Shown in pieces: positions 33,758-42,959 of a DNA stretch of 64,000 nt. The stretch lies in NCBI RefSeq assembly GCF_026151205.1, contig NC_087073.1:2335501-2399500 (forward strand). The letters are read 5' to 3'. The notes under the pieces were generated by a model, which saw only the letters and a program-made list of their open reading frames with translations, was not told the origin of the DNA and did not search any database. Made by a program: the position numbers and the translations under genes. Positions within the stretch are counted from its first letter, which is position 1, and each line of letters opens with the position of its first letter. This stretch comes from Bolinopsis microptera. Its lineage: Eukaryota > Ctenophora > Tentaculata > Lobata > Bolinopsidae.

Positions 33758-34279
33758 TCATAATGAATCACCATGAGGGTGCTGCCAAGGCTTAAATTGC
33801 TTTTTAACTCGAGACCCTGTCGCAGCTTCAGACTCATTACTTTTGTCAATATCACTGCTTTTGTCAATATCACTACTCTTAGAATCTAAATGTTGAAATA
33901 TCTTAGAGCGAAACTTATCACAATCAATTTTAGGTCTCTGTAATAGTATCTGAAATATTGTCATTAATAGAGCTAGCTGGAACACTACACCCTGAAATGT
34001 TAGCATTAGTACCTCCTGCCACCTGATTGTTACAACCTGAAACAGCGTTAACACTAGCACAGATTTCAACAATTTTCAAGGCCTCACAGCCACTCTTAGA
34101 CAACAAATTTCCACAATTGCGAGCATTCAAAACATAAATAGTCAAAATTGTTGACACCCTGTTGAACATTAATTTAGCACTAAAGTACCCTCTAAGTTTC
34201 AATGGTTCATCACTCCCATACGCAAAAATGCGGGTATTAGTTTCAAATAAAGGGTAGGACCCTGATTGACACAAAATAT
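33758..34279 (-). pseudogene. Gag-protease element, 3' part of the protease region
   Basis: Continues the reading frame cut at 40884. Retropepsin-like segments are seen: FETNTRIFAYGSDEPLKLRG, then NARNCGNLLSKSGCEALKI. The frame stops at 33930; a second overlapping frame continues to 33758 (FRSKIFQHLDSKSSDIDK). No RT follows. Coding is interrupted here by the LINE B insertion. Confidence 0.7.
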
Positions 34280-35021
34280 CATAAGTTGACCTATCTATTC
34301 AGTTAAACAAAAATTTCAGTTAAACAAAAATTTCAATTTTATGCCATTTATTACAGATTAAACAAGTTTACAATAAATCAATTTGATATTTAACGGAATC
34401 CTAATTCAATGTGCAGTATGGTTGTCACTCTTTAAATAGATTAGATATAGGTTGACGGGGCAAAGGAGTGTGCGTGCTGTTCGCTATTGCTCACACCAAA
34501 CGGCAACCTAGTAAATGTTTTGTATGAACACCGGTCTCCATCACGACACAAAATTAGGATTGTAGAATTTATTGTATAACTATTAGTGCAGTGGAGGTAG
34601 CGGTGTGGTGCATTAATAGAGTGACAGCCTACTGATTTAGAGTTGTTTTTAAGTGAGCATAATGGGTGTATTTTTGGATCTAATGGCAACTTTAAAACTT
34701 GTTCTTTTAATCATTTATTAAATATCAGTTTAAAAATATATAAATCTGGAATCTGTTCACTCTGTGAACCAGTCCTAAAAAAAAAATTCCAAAAACCCTC
34801 CTAAATTAAATATTAAAAACGTCTCAGTAATGGAAATAGTCATACAATTAAGAAATTATCCAAATTCTTAATATCTACCTAAGAGAAAAATACCTACCTA
34901 AGTCAATTTCTACCTGTAATACACTAAATATTAGGTTAAATACATAGATGGTGGAGTCAGCACACATTTACCAAAATCAAAATTGTTTAATAGGAGGAGC
35001 CTGTGGGCCGAGATCACTGGA

Positions 35022-38000
35022 TTAAATTTGATGAAGGGGATTGTTTTCAAATGACAGCTGCATTATGTCATAATCGCTTGTGGTCCATGCCGAATCATTA
35101 TAAGCATGTTGCAGCTTTAGAAGTGCCTTTTTCAGGCGACTTTTAGCAAGGCTAATCTTGTAGGAGTAGTCAAAGAGCTTAAGTTTAGGTGAAATTGTGT
35201 TCCAAATTTTGGTGGATCTTGATATAAAGTCATTAGATGGGAGTTGTGAAATGATAGTGGTTTCCTTTCTAGAAGATGACTGATAATGCTGTTGCAGTGA
35301 TGCTGGGCACCTTAGTTTTAGTATTTTAAAAACTTCCATAAATGTGTGATATGTATATAAATTTTTGAAAGCCAGGATGTTTTGTTGCTTGAAAAGTGGT
35401 TTACAGTGCTCTAGTTGGAAGAATGTATGGTCAAGTGCCTGGCTGTCAAACTCTCTTGTTCTTGCACATGTAAGGAACTTGTTTAGGTATGCCTCTTTAT
35501 CACCAAAGAGGACCCGTACACAGTGCTTCTGAGACAGCCAGATACTTGCTGTCCTAAAGAGTGCTGCATCACCCCAAACTGAGATACAATATGTGAGGTG
35601 GGATTCAAATAGTGTGTGGTAGAGGTCTTTATGGAGTTCCTTTGGTACAGAGTCCCTAATTCTATTTAAGGTGGCAGAGGCATAGTTTAACTTTCGTTTA
35701 AGTGCTGTTATATGAGGCCCCCAGGAAAGCTGTTCGTCAATAACAACTCCAAGAAACTTAGTTGCTTTGGTTTTTTTAATTGGAAAGCCATCAATATGGA
35801 GTTGAAGCGAATCTGGCAATTCTACTGGTTTACTAGCCTTTGGTTTAAAATGCATATAACAGCACTTTGACATGTTGATGTGAAGTTTGTTAAGGATCAT
35901 ATACTTTTTTATACAGCTTAGCAATTTGTTGCCTTTCTCATAAGCTTCTTCTACAGTTTTTCCATCAATAAAAATGTTGGTGTCGTCAGCAAATAGTATG
36001 AAGGTTCCTAAATCCGAGGAATTGGCAATATCATTTATGTATAGAAGAAAAAGGAGCGGTCCCAAAACAGAGCCTTGTGGAACTCCATATTTAATGATAA
36101 GGTTTTCGGATTTTTCATTAAGGACTTCTGTATACTGTGTTCTATTTGATAAGTAGCTTTTAATAAGACAGTTTGCATTGCCTCTTATTCCATACCTATC
36201 TAGTTTTGTTAGGAGTGTACTATGGTCGATTGTATCAAATGCTTTACTCAAATCTATAAATATTCCTAGAACATGGTTTCGTTTTTTTATGCTATCTTCA
36301 ATAATCCTAACAGAGTAGTTAACAGCATGGCTAGTAGAATGGGACTTGCGGAAGCCAAATTGGTTTTCATCAAGGATATTTTGTGACAGAGCGAAACTGT
36401 AGATACGGCTGTATATCACTTTTTCAAATATCTTACCAAATATAGGCAGTGTAGAGACAGGTCTGTAGTTTCCTACATCCTCTTGGTTTCCTTTCTTAAA
36501 TATGGGAGTAACTTTCCCAACTTTCAAAACATCAGGAAATACCCCGCTCATCATGAGTGTGTTGAAATGTTGGGCTAAAACAGGGCAGATTAAATGAGCT
36601 GACTTTTTGATTATACGGATCGGAATATCACTAGATTTGCCATTTTCCAACTTGGAAATTATTTCCATGAGCTCAGTATGTGAACAGTCAGATAGGAATA
36701 TAGAGTTATTGTTGGATGGCAGGAGGTAGTCTTCAAATGTTGAAAATTCAGAAGCCTGTATAGGCAGGTCAGCTATTGATTCATTTAGAGTGGAGGCAAT
36801 TGAGTTAAAGTATTTGTTGAACTCGTTTGCAATAACCCTTCTATCTGTTATTTTTCTGTTGTCGATTATAAATGAGGGTTTTATAGTCTTTTTACACTTC
36901 CCTCTAAGTTCATTAATGATCTGCCATGTCTTCTTACGGTCGTGCTTATTTTCTATGATTTGGTTGCAAGAGTAAGTATTTTTTGCAGAGTTAATTACAG
37001 ATTTGAGGATCCTTCGGTATACTTTGAAGGTTTGTTCGAGAACATGGTCTCCATCAGGGTTTGCCTTAGTTTTAGATGTAATCCAGTTATCTTTTAATTC
37101 ATGTTTTTTTTCAACGGCTGCTGAGATACTATCTGTTATCCAGGGGTTATTGATAGGATTCCGTTTAGTAGTTTTTGGCTTTACAAGTTTGCATGTTGCA
37201 TCAAGTACACGATCAAATAATTTAGTAAAATCCGAGAATTCATGAGAAGTGTGGAGCTTTAAGAGGTCAGTGTTCAGTAGGGTTAGGAATTTATTAAGGT
37301 TGGCATTACTGAAGTCGTAGTACTGGACATGTTTTTCACTTTTTGGACCAACCTCAAATTCGATGTCAGTGAATTCAAATGTTGGAGCATGGTCACCAAT
37401 TCTATCTGTTATACAACCTGAGAGAACACAGTTACCAGGGTCATTCGTGAGGATGTTGTCAATACAAGATGGTTTGCAATTTGGTCTCTCATGTGTAGGT
37501 ATCGAAATAACTGGAGCGAAACCATTTCTAAATAAGCATTCTTCAAAAAGAGTATAGTTGCCATGACCAGCATCACCATTCACTTTAAGAAGGTCAACAT
37601 TAAAGTCCCCCATTATACGTACACCAGATTTAGGGAGGAGTTTACATATGTGATCAAATGACTTAAGGAAATTATGAATGTCACCATTAGGAGGGCGATA
37701 GATGACCCCTGAGATGAGTGTGAGCTTGCTGGATGATTGAGTGATCTTAACAAAGATTGATTCAATATCAGGCGTGCAGTAGCCAAGATTTTCTATGACT
37801 TCTGCATTAAGGTGATTTGCTACATACAGGGCAACACCAGTCCCTTTCAGCTTGTTCTCCTGAGTGACCTGATAAAAACTGTTGTATTGCGGTATTCTGT
37901 ATAGTTCTTTAAGAGGTTCATCTGTGTTTGTTTCAGCGATACCAATTACAGAGAAATTTAGTTCAATCCGCTTGAGTTCAACATTAAGACAATCGAAGTT

Positions 38001-38417
38001 GGTTTTGTTACCATCTAAGTTGACAAAGTAGGATGTGAATTTTGAGTGTGTGGATGAAGGATTACATGAGTTTTGAAGCTCCCTGACTACCCTATTAAGA
38101 TCAGTTGTAGAGTAGCTCTGACATTGGTCTAGAACATTCGAAATTTTTTGAATAGTTTCGTCATCACATCCACCTTCATCATCGTAGAATTTATCACCAC
38201 CATCACTAATCATCCCAGAGAAGGGGTTGTAGCGTGGTATCACGTTCAGTGAACAAACCTTACATACCCATAGACCATTGGTGGGGCAGAAACCTGCTAC
38301 TTTAAAACATTTAGTATGAATAGCTGTCCGACAGGCTTCACATTCCAGTAGGGGCTGCCCAATGTTGATGGGCCTTGAGCATGGCTCACAGACCTCCTTA
38401 ATTAATTTCATGATCAT
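35022..38417 (-). CDS. LINE B ORF2: PHD, AP-endonuclease, reverse transcriptase
   Basis: About 1131 residues from the first ATG (38417), which lies 13 nt after the ORF1 stop; the frame is open a little further upstream without an ATG, so reinitiation is likely. Order: a Cys/His zinc finger of PHD type at the N terminus (CEPCSRP, CEACRTAIHTKC, WVCKVC), an exonuclease-endonuclease-phosphatase domain (SVIGIAETNTDE; SGVIYRPPNG; RIMGDFNVDLL; ITDRIGDHAPT), then RT with NYRPVSTLPIFGK, FIDLSKAFDTIDH, GVPQGSVLGPLLFLLYIND and FADDTNIF (catalytic Asp pair). The C terminus resembles CR1/L2-group elements. It nicks target DNA and copies the element RNA there. No stop or frameshift seen. Confidence 0.93.
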   Translation of the reverse strand: MIMKLIKEVCEPCSRPINIGQPLLECEACRTAIHTKCFKVAGFCPTNGLWVCKVCSLNVIPRYNPFSGMISDGGDKFYDDEGGCDDETIQKISNVLDQCQSYSTTDLNRVVRELQNSCNPSSTHSKFTSYFVNLDGNKTNFDCLNVELKRIELNFSVIGIAETNTDEPLKELYRIPQYNSFYQVTQENKLKGTGVALYVANHLNAEVIENLGYCTPDIESIFVKITQSSSKLTLISGVIYRPPNGDIHNFLKSFDHICKLLPKSGVRIMGDFNVDLLKVNGDAGHGNYTLFEECLFRNGFAPVISIPTHERPNCKPSCIDNILTNDPGNCVLSGCITDRIGDHAPTFEFTDIEFEVGPKSEKHVQYYDFSNANLNKFLTLLNTDLLKLHTSHEFSDFTKLFDRVLDATCKLVKPKTTKRNPINNPWITDSISAAVEKKHELKDNWITSKTKANPDGDHVLEQTFKVYRRILKSVINSAKNTYSCNQIIENKHDRKKTWQIINELRGKCKKTIKPSFIIDNRKITDRRVIANEFNKYFNSIASTLNESIADLPIQASEFSTFEDYLLPSNNNSIFLSDCSHTELMEIISKLENGKSSDIPIRIIKKSAHLICPVLAQHFNTLMMSGVFPDVLKVGKVTPIFKKGNQEDVGNYRPVSTLPIFGKIFEKVIYSRIYSFALSQNILDENQFGFRKSHSTSHAVNYSVRIIEDSIKKRNHVLGIFIDLSKAFDTIDHSTLLTKLDRYGIRGNANCLIKSYLSNRTQYTEVLNEKSENLIIKYGVPQGSVLGPLLFLLYINDIANSSDLGTFILFADDTNIFIDGKTVEEAYEKGNKLLSCIKKYMILNKLHINMSKCCYMHFKPKASKPVELPDSLQLHIDGFPIKKTKATKFLGVVIDEQLSWGPHITALKRKLNYASATLNRIRDSVPKELHKDLYHTLFESHLTYCISVWGDAALFRTASIWLSQKHCVRVLFGDKEAYLNKFLTCARTREFDSQALDHTFFQLEHCKPLFKQQNILAFKNLYTYHTFMEVFKILKLRCPASLQQHYQSSSRKETTIISQLPSNDFISRSTKIWNTISPKLKLFDYSYKISLAKSRLKKALLKLQHAYNDSAWTTSDYDIMQLSFENNPLHQI

Positions 38418-38430
38418 AGTTATGTGTCGG

Positions 38431-39403
38431 TTAGGTTGGACCAGTGGATCCAACCCTCTGTGCTGACTCCCTAGACACCTTTTCCTTCAGAAACACACAG
38501 TTTTTCATGTGGCTTACAAACTTAGCTAAACCTCTACTTCCTAAGTGAATCGTGTCGTTACCCCTTGTGAACTTAACCGATAATAGCTTATTGTTATCTA
38601 AAAAACCATACATACCCTGAAACCAAATATTAGGAAAACAGTTCTTTATCATCTCCTGTACCAAGTTGTTGTAGAGCATTATATTTTTATTCATTTCATG
38701 GATTCTTGATGGTAAAACAGGTACAACAAAAATGTTAGTAAGTGGACACAATTGACGTATTTCAGTTAGTTTGTTCTTTAAAGTTGACACTGTCTCGTGG
38801 ATATCTGAGACATTTCTTACGTTTTCACAGCGTAGATCGTTGGTACCACACATAAGGAAAGCGTTGGAGAATCCAGCACACAGGTGTGGATCGATGTCTT
38901 TGACACGGGCAGCCTTGACTCGTTTACCAGGGAAAGAATGACCAACTTTACCTGCACCATCCCCAAAGTTGACATCTTTGGTATTCGAATCACCGATTAA
39001 AACGATGCTTCGTCGAGACTGGCTGCTGAGAGATCTGAAGGTGATCGAAAATCTCTCCTCTGTTGGGTTATCATCAGGTAATTTTGGCACACCGTGGCGG
39101 TGCCAATTTTGTGAAGACCTTGTCATAGTGTAAAGTGAGTTAGACTTCACATCAAGCTCAATAGGATCTAGGTCTTTGTCTTGTTTGGATTCAAAAAGCA
39201 CAGTTCTAGTCGCACCAATTGAGATCGTGACGATTTTCGAGTTGGCAAGAATAGTGGATTCATCATCAGAATGCATAGCTAGGTAGCTTTGGGATGGAGA
39301 GAGTCTGTGTGAGGAAGGGTAGTGGTTAATGAGGACCGAGTTTGGCTTGTGCTCGAGTTGTAGTTCTGAGGAGAACCTGTCAATAATAGTGATGGAATAA
39401 CAG
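38431..39403 (-). CDS. LINE B ORF1b: AlkB-type dioxygenase and SGNH hydrolase
   Basis: The frame is open from about 39403 to the stop at 38431 but has no ATG before the one at 39276, which would start inside the AlkB metal site. Motifs upstream of that ATG: NSVLINHYPSS (substrate or 2OG-site Asn-x-Tyr) and then AMHSDDE (HxD). After it: a distal His in NWHRHGVP and ERFSITFR (RxxxxxR, binds 2-oxoglutarate). So all AlkB catalytic residues are present. SGNH hydrolase follows: VLIGDSNT (Ser nucleophile), MCGTNDLR (GxND), and DTIHLGS (Asp/His). AlkB proteins remove alkyl groups from nucleic acids; SGNH esterases occur in CR1 ORF1. This frame is -1 relative to ORF1a and overlaps it by about 120 nt, so it is probably expressed as its extension, or split by a mutation. 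Confidence 0.82.
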
Positions 39404-40202
39404 GTCTAGGTTGTTCTCTGAAGTTAAGCTGAGGGGATGCATTTGTTCTTCCTTTGAACTCCTGAATTTCATTGTTAAGGTCTTCTAGTCGAGCATTCAG
39501 GGATGTAATGTCGATGCTCGGAATTGACCTTTCAATGGTTTCTTTAACTGATTCACTTATCTTCTGGAGCAATGAATTTTCCAGGAGGGTGCTCTCGTTG
39601 AGTTGAACTGCTGTGGCACAGGTAATGGCTTCTTCAGCAAGAATTTTTTCTTTTTTAGCAGATGGGTGGTTCTTAGGCCTAGGAAAGATGCAAGTGTAAC
39701 ACCAGGGACATAGCCATTTTTGGCTGATGCAGTCTAAATCACTCTGGGAGAGTTTATTGGTACCAGGTAGATTACCGCAAGAGGCATGCCATGATTGTTT
39801 ACAGTCTGAGCACTGTATTACCCAGTCTTTTCCGTCTAGGGAACTGCTACATGGGCAAGAGGTCTTTTTAGTAGATTCTGACTTTTTCTTCGTCTGATCA
39901 CTACTGTTTTTCTGCTCATTGGAGCTTGTTGAAGTTGACTTGGGAGTAGTAGATTTGTTTGCGAGGGGACTGGCTTGTCCTCCTTTCGCCAGAGGACTTA
40001 CACCACGTGGGCTTTGACGACGTTTGGCTTGTAGGTTCGAGGACTTCTGGGTGGGTGATCCAGAGGATAGAGTTTTCTTTTCTGTGTTTTTCTGCATTAG
40101 TGTATGGTTAGCAAGGAGCACATGATGAGATCGGGACCAGGGCACCATAGAACCAGCCAGCAGCCTGAAAATAAGATGATGAGAGTAAAAGAGTTTTGAC
40201 AT
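39279..40202 (-). CDS. LINE B ORF1a: PHD finger and coiled coil
   Basis: A 307-residue frame from ATG 40202. The Ser/Lys/Thr-rich N terminus (residues 30-115) is probably disordered and nucleic-acid binding. A PHD-type zinc finger follows (CPCSSSLDGKDW, CSDCKQSWHASC, WLCPWC), then helical sequence that could form a coiled coil (NARLEDLNNEIQEF). The last 40 residues are low-complexity Ser/Thr, while the overlapping -1 frame over the same bases encodes the conserved AlkB N-x-Y region, so the true product probably shifts frame near 39350-39403. An acceptor-like TTATTTTCAG lies at codon 13, so translation may start at a later Met. Confidence 0.75.
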   Translation of the reverse strand: MSKLFYSHHLIFRLLAGSMVPWSRSHHVLLANHTLMQKNTEKKTLSSGSPTQKSSNLQAKRRQSPRGVSPLAKGGQASPLANKSTTPKSTSTSSNEQKNSSDQTKKKSESTKKTSCPCSSSLDGKDWVIQCSDCKQSWHASCGNLPGTNKLSQSDLDCISQKWLCPWCYTCIFPRPKNHPSAKKEKILAEEAITCATAVQLNESTLLENSLLQKISESVKETIERSIPSIDITSLNARLEDLNNEIQEFKGRTNASPQLNFREQPRPVIPSLLLTGSPQNYNSSTSQTRSSLTTTLPHTDSLHPKAT

Positions 40203-40883
40203 ATGAGTGAGTGATATAAAGAAGAAAAGTAATTTGAAATCAAGATGAGCAGTTTTTAAAGTAAAAAGAAGAACATAGACTTATCAGATGAATGCAAAAT
40301 GTGTTTTTGTGATGTGTTTTTTGCTTGGTGTCATGGGAGGGGCAAAAGGGCAAGGGAATGGAGGGGCGGGGAAGCGGGATGGGCTGCACTGGGCAAGGGG
40401 AGACAAATATTGTTTTTATTAATTTGTCTAAAGTAGATTTGTGTATTATTTTTAGGGTGGGCTGATTTTTTTGTAAAGAAAAAAGAGGAGTATATAATAT
40501 ATAATACAGAACATGGATAGAAATGATTTTTAATGACGCATAGAGGTTAACACTACAACACTACTATAAACAATTATTCAAGAACGTCCATGCAGTCCAG
40601 AGTACCCGCAACAGGTGATGGGAGTGAGGAGTTGGGCTAGGGTGGGGCAATGAAGAGATGAGTGGTGTGTGTCTTGATGGAGGAGATGCAGATGTGACAT
40701 GAATCTAAGAAGAACTCATCTTAATATCGAGGCTGATAACCAGTCTTCTGATGCCACTGGTCCCGAGAGCTCACATGCACCCCGTGCAAGTTGTTTACAG
40801 CTGCATTTCTTTAGGTTGCGGGTACTCTTGGCTTACATTGCACATCCTCAAATTATTTGTTATATAGTAGTGTTGAAAGTATT

Positions 40884-41971
40884 AAAATATTTACAGAGGC
40901 CCCGGTGTCAGGCAGAAACTGCACGGGGACCTTATTGTCAATAAGAATGTTCACTCTCCCCTTCAACTTACTGGCATCAGAAGCAGCAAAGACCCACATA
41001 TCTCTCTCCGTAGCAGCCTGTAACGACTGTGCCACCTCAACTTGTTGTTCTGTCTGTTCATACTCCTGGCCTTCACCCTCATACGTCACATTGTTAGCTC
41101 CTGACCGACCACCACGCTGCCCATTGTAACCTCTGCTTTGATTACCTCGTTGTCCATTATAGCCTCGGGAACCATAACCTCTTGTACCTCTCCAGCCACC
41201 CCTTTGACCTCTACCAAACCCTGGGTTTCCTTTGCAGAATTCTTTGAAGTGTCCATAACGCTTACAACTTAGGCACTGATGATCTCTAGCCGGGCAACTC
41301 CCTTCATGTGGATACACTCCGCCACATTTGTAACACTCCAAGTTTCTAGAACGACCCTGAGACGACCCTCTTCTAGCTCCTCTATCAGAATTACCTCCAA
41401 ACACCGCAAACGCTGGCTCTTCTTTTATCCTCATAGACGATCCAAGCTTGGTAGAAGACTCAATTCCCAAGCCTTTCTGAGTAAGCTCATTCAAATCTAA
41501 ATTCTCTGACAGGGCCTTCTCTCTTATCGCCGTGTTAGTCGTCCCAAACACTACTTGATCCCGGATGTGTCTGTTCTTGTCTCCAGCATTGAAACCACAA
41601 CTGCTTACGCCAACCTCACATCTGTGCACAAAATGAGCGAAGCTTTCACCTTCTCGCTGACTTAGGTTTCTGTACTGGAATGTTTCATAAGTTGCATTCT
41701 TGCTCACCTTCATCTTTTTATCCACCACGTTTCTCGCATGTTGGTATTCTGAAACATCAGTTGTTTCATCCTCCTTTTTAGCTTTTGTCTCACTCTTATT
41801 TAGCATGTAGACTTCTTTCACCTTGGCTCCCCCGCAAGTAATAAATAGCCCCAACTTCCTAGTATCATCTTTCTCTCCCAGTCCCATCCCCATAATGAAG
41901 AACTCGAGATCCTCGACCCATTCCTCATAATTCTGTCCCTCAGCAAATACCCTCATACCCACGTGTGCCAT
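40884..41971 (-). pseudogene. Gag-protease element, gag and protease active site
   Basis: From the ATG at 41971, just 14 nt after the 5' LTR. A capsid-like helical region (GESFAHFVHRCEVGVSSCGF), two zinc knuckles (CYKCGGVYPHEGSC and CLSCKRYGHFKEFC), a Gly/Arg-rich box with repeated RGYNGQRG, then the aspartic protease signature FLPDTGASVNIL. The frame is cut at that point by the LINE B insertion and resumes at 34279. Ty3/gypsy-like by knuckle and protease style. Confidence 0.85.
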
Positions 41972-41984
41972 TCCTCGTCGCCAA

Positions 41985-42079
41985 TAAAGTGTCTCCTATT
42001 GAACCAAGAGAAACAAACATATAGTTCTAAGTTGAACCCCTGAAGTTAGTAAGTTATTAGTACAATTGACAATACAATA
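41985..42079 (-). repeat. 5' LTR (95 bp)
   Basis: Identical to 33264-33358; flanked by the GCATG duplication at 42080-42084. Confidence 0.9.
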
Positions 42080-42156
42080 CATGCCTAAAGGGCCTTTTCA
42101 CAAGAATTTTCTTAAAATTTGGGCGAGCGATTTAGTAGGAGCGCTACATTGTAGTA

Positions 42157-42400
42157 TACTGTAAAGATAATAATAATAATAATAATTCTATACAGTTACA
42201 TAATTGAAACAATTATGGCCCCTTATTGTGGGCAGAGTATGTGTCTTTGTTAAAGTGTCCTGGTATAAACTTATCTGAGTGACTGCATTAAAATAATTTA
42301 AGGAGAGTTCTCTTAAAACTTTAAAACAATGGGGATAAATGGGGATAAATACTAAGACCTAATAAAATCAAAACAAAATGCAGCCACCTAATTTGTAAAG
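42157..42400 (-). repeat. LINE A 3' end, 5'-truncated copy
   Basis: About 235 bp nearly identical to 26595-26830, starting with an (ATA)n tail and truncated at about 42400. Confidence 0.8.
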
Positions 42401-42594
42401 ATAGTACTATAATATACTATACTATGTAGATGTATTGAGTGAAACCCATACGATGTAAGAAATCTTTTGACAGGGCTCATTCAGCCACCAATAACAGATA
42501 ACCCAGTCATCCAGAATCGATCGAAGGAGACAACAAAGCCCTCGACAAACCCCTGGGATTGACACAGCACAATTAATGATTAAGGAAAACATTA

Positions 42595-42949
42595 CTGGGC
42601 CGCGCTCAGCCTGTCATTCCGCCAAATCTTTATTGTTTATGAACATAATAGCCTGGGGTCCCCAGGTAAGGAAAACAAAATCGATCTTACTATCGTTCTT
42701 TTGAAAAATTTAATGTCATTCAATAATATGCATAATAGATTAAGCAATAATTTGTGTCCATAACTTCCATTAAATATTAGACACCCTCATGAAAAATAAT
42801 CCAATTTTGAATAGCAATTTATAATCTATAGAAGTTTGAAAACTTTACAGTCCCCTTCGATACTTACCTGGGGACTTCAGGCTATCATGTTCATAATCGC
42901 CGAATATAAATAAAGATTCGGCGGAATGACAGGCTGATCGCGGCCCGGT
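42595..42949. mobile_element. MITE family 2 (355 bp)
   Basis: Ends are CTGGGCCGCGCTCAGCCTGT and a one-or-two-base variant in inverse orientation, continuing GTCATTCCGCC; both sides are next to TA. About 30 bp further in, a second inverted pair (CCCAGGTAAG / CTTACCTGGG) is present. A partial relative lies at 44240-44715 (ends CGGAATGACAGGCTGAGAGC and GGCCCAG). Confidence 0.65.
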
Positions 42950-42959
42950 AACTTTGATA

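Larger units (their letters stand above)
34280..40883 (-). mobile_element. LINE B, full-length CR1-like element (6.6 kb)
   Basis: Flanked by a 7-bp duplication (AAAATAT on the plus strand, at 34273-34279 and 40884-40890). From right to left: a 5' UTR of about 680 bp, ORF1 (PHD, coiled coil, then AlkB and SGNH in the -1 frame), ORF2 (PHD, endonuclease, RT), and a 3' UTR of about 720 bp ending in a duplicated TTTAACTGAAATTTTTG unit. Full length, short 3' repeats instead of poly-A and an intact ORF2 point to a young, possibly active element. A 5'-truncated copy lies at 46926-47913. Confidence 0.9.
33264..42079 (-). mobile_element. Gag-protease LTR element (TR-GAG-like), split by LINE B
   Basis: Two identical 95-bp LTRs (33264-33358, 41985-42079) and a GCATG duplication (minus-strand reading) on both flanks. 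A primer-binding-site-like TTGGCGACGAGGA follows the 5' LTR, and a polypurine AAAGAGGAGTGA precedes the 3' LTR. Without LINE B and its duplication the element is about 2.2 kb and encodes gag and protease only; no RT, RNase H or integrase is present, so it depends on enzymes supplied elsewhere. LTR identity indicates a young insertion. Confidence 0.85.
32933..42154. mobile_element. 401-bp MITE with TA duplication, split by nested elements
   Basis: Ends are inverted over about 36 bp (CTACATTGT(G/A)GC, then ACTAAATCGCTCGCCC) and TA flanks both sides (32931 and 42155), as in Tc1/mariner-type elements. Removing the LTR element at 33264-42079 and one copy of its 5-bp duplication leaves 401 bp. It contains degenerate telomeric repeats at 33027-33106. 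Confidence 0.65.

Noticed and set aside
39274-39281. TAGCTATG as a stop-start reinitiation signal between ORF1a and ORF1b
   Set aside because: Starting there would remove the conserved N-x-Y part of AlkB that is readable upstream in the same frame, so frameshift or mutation is the better explanation.
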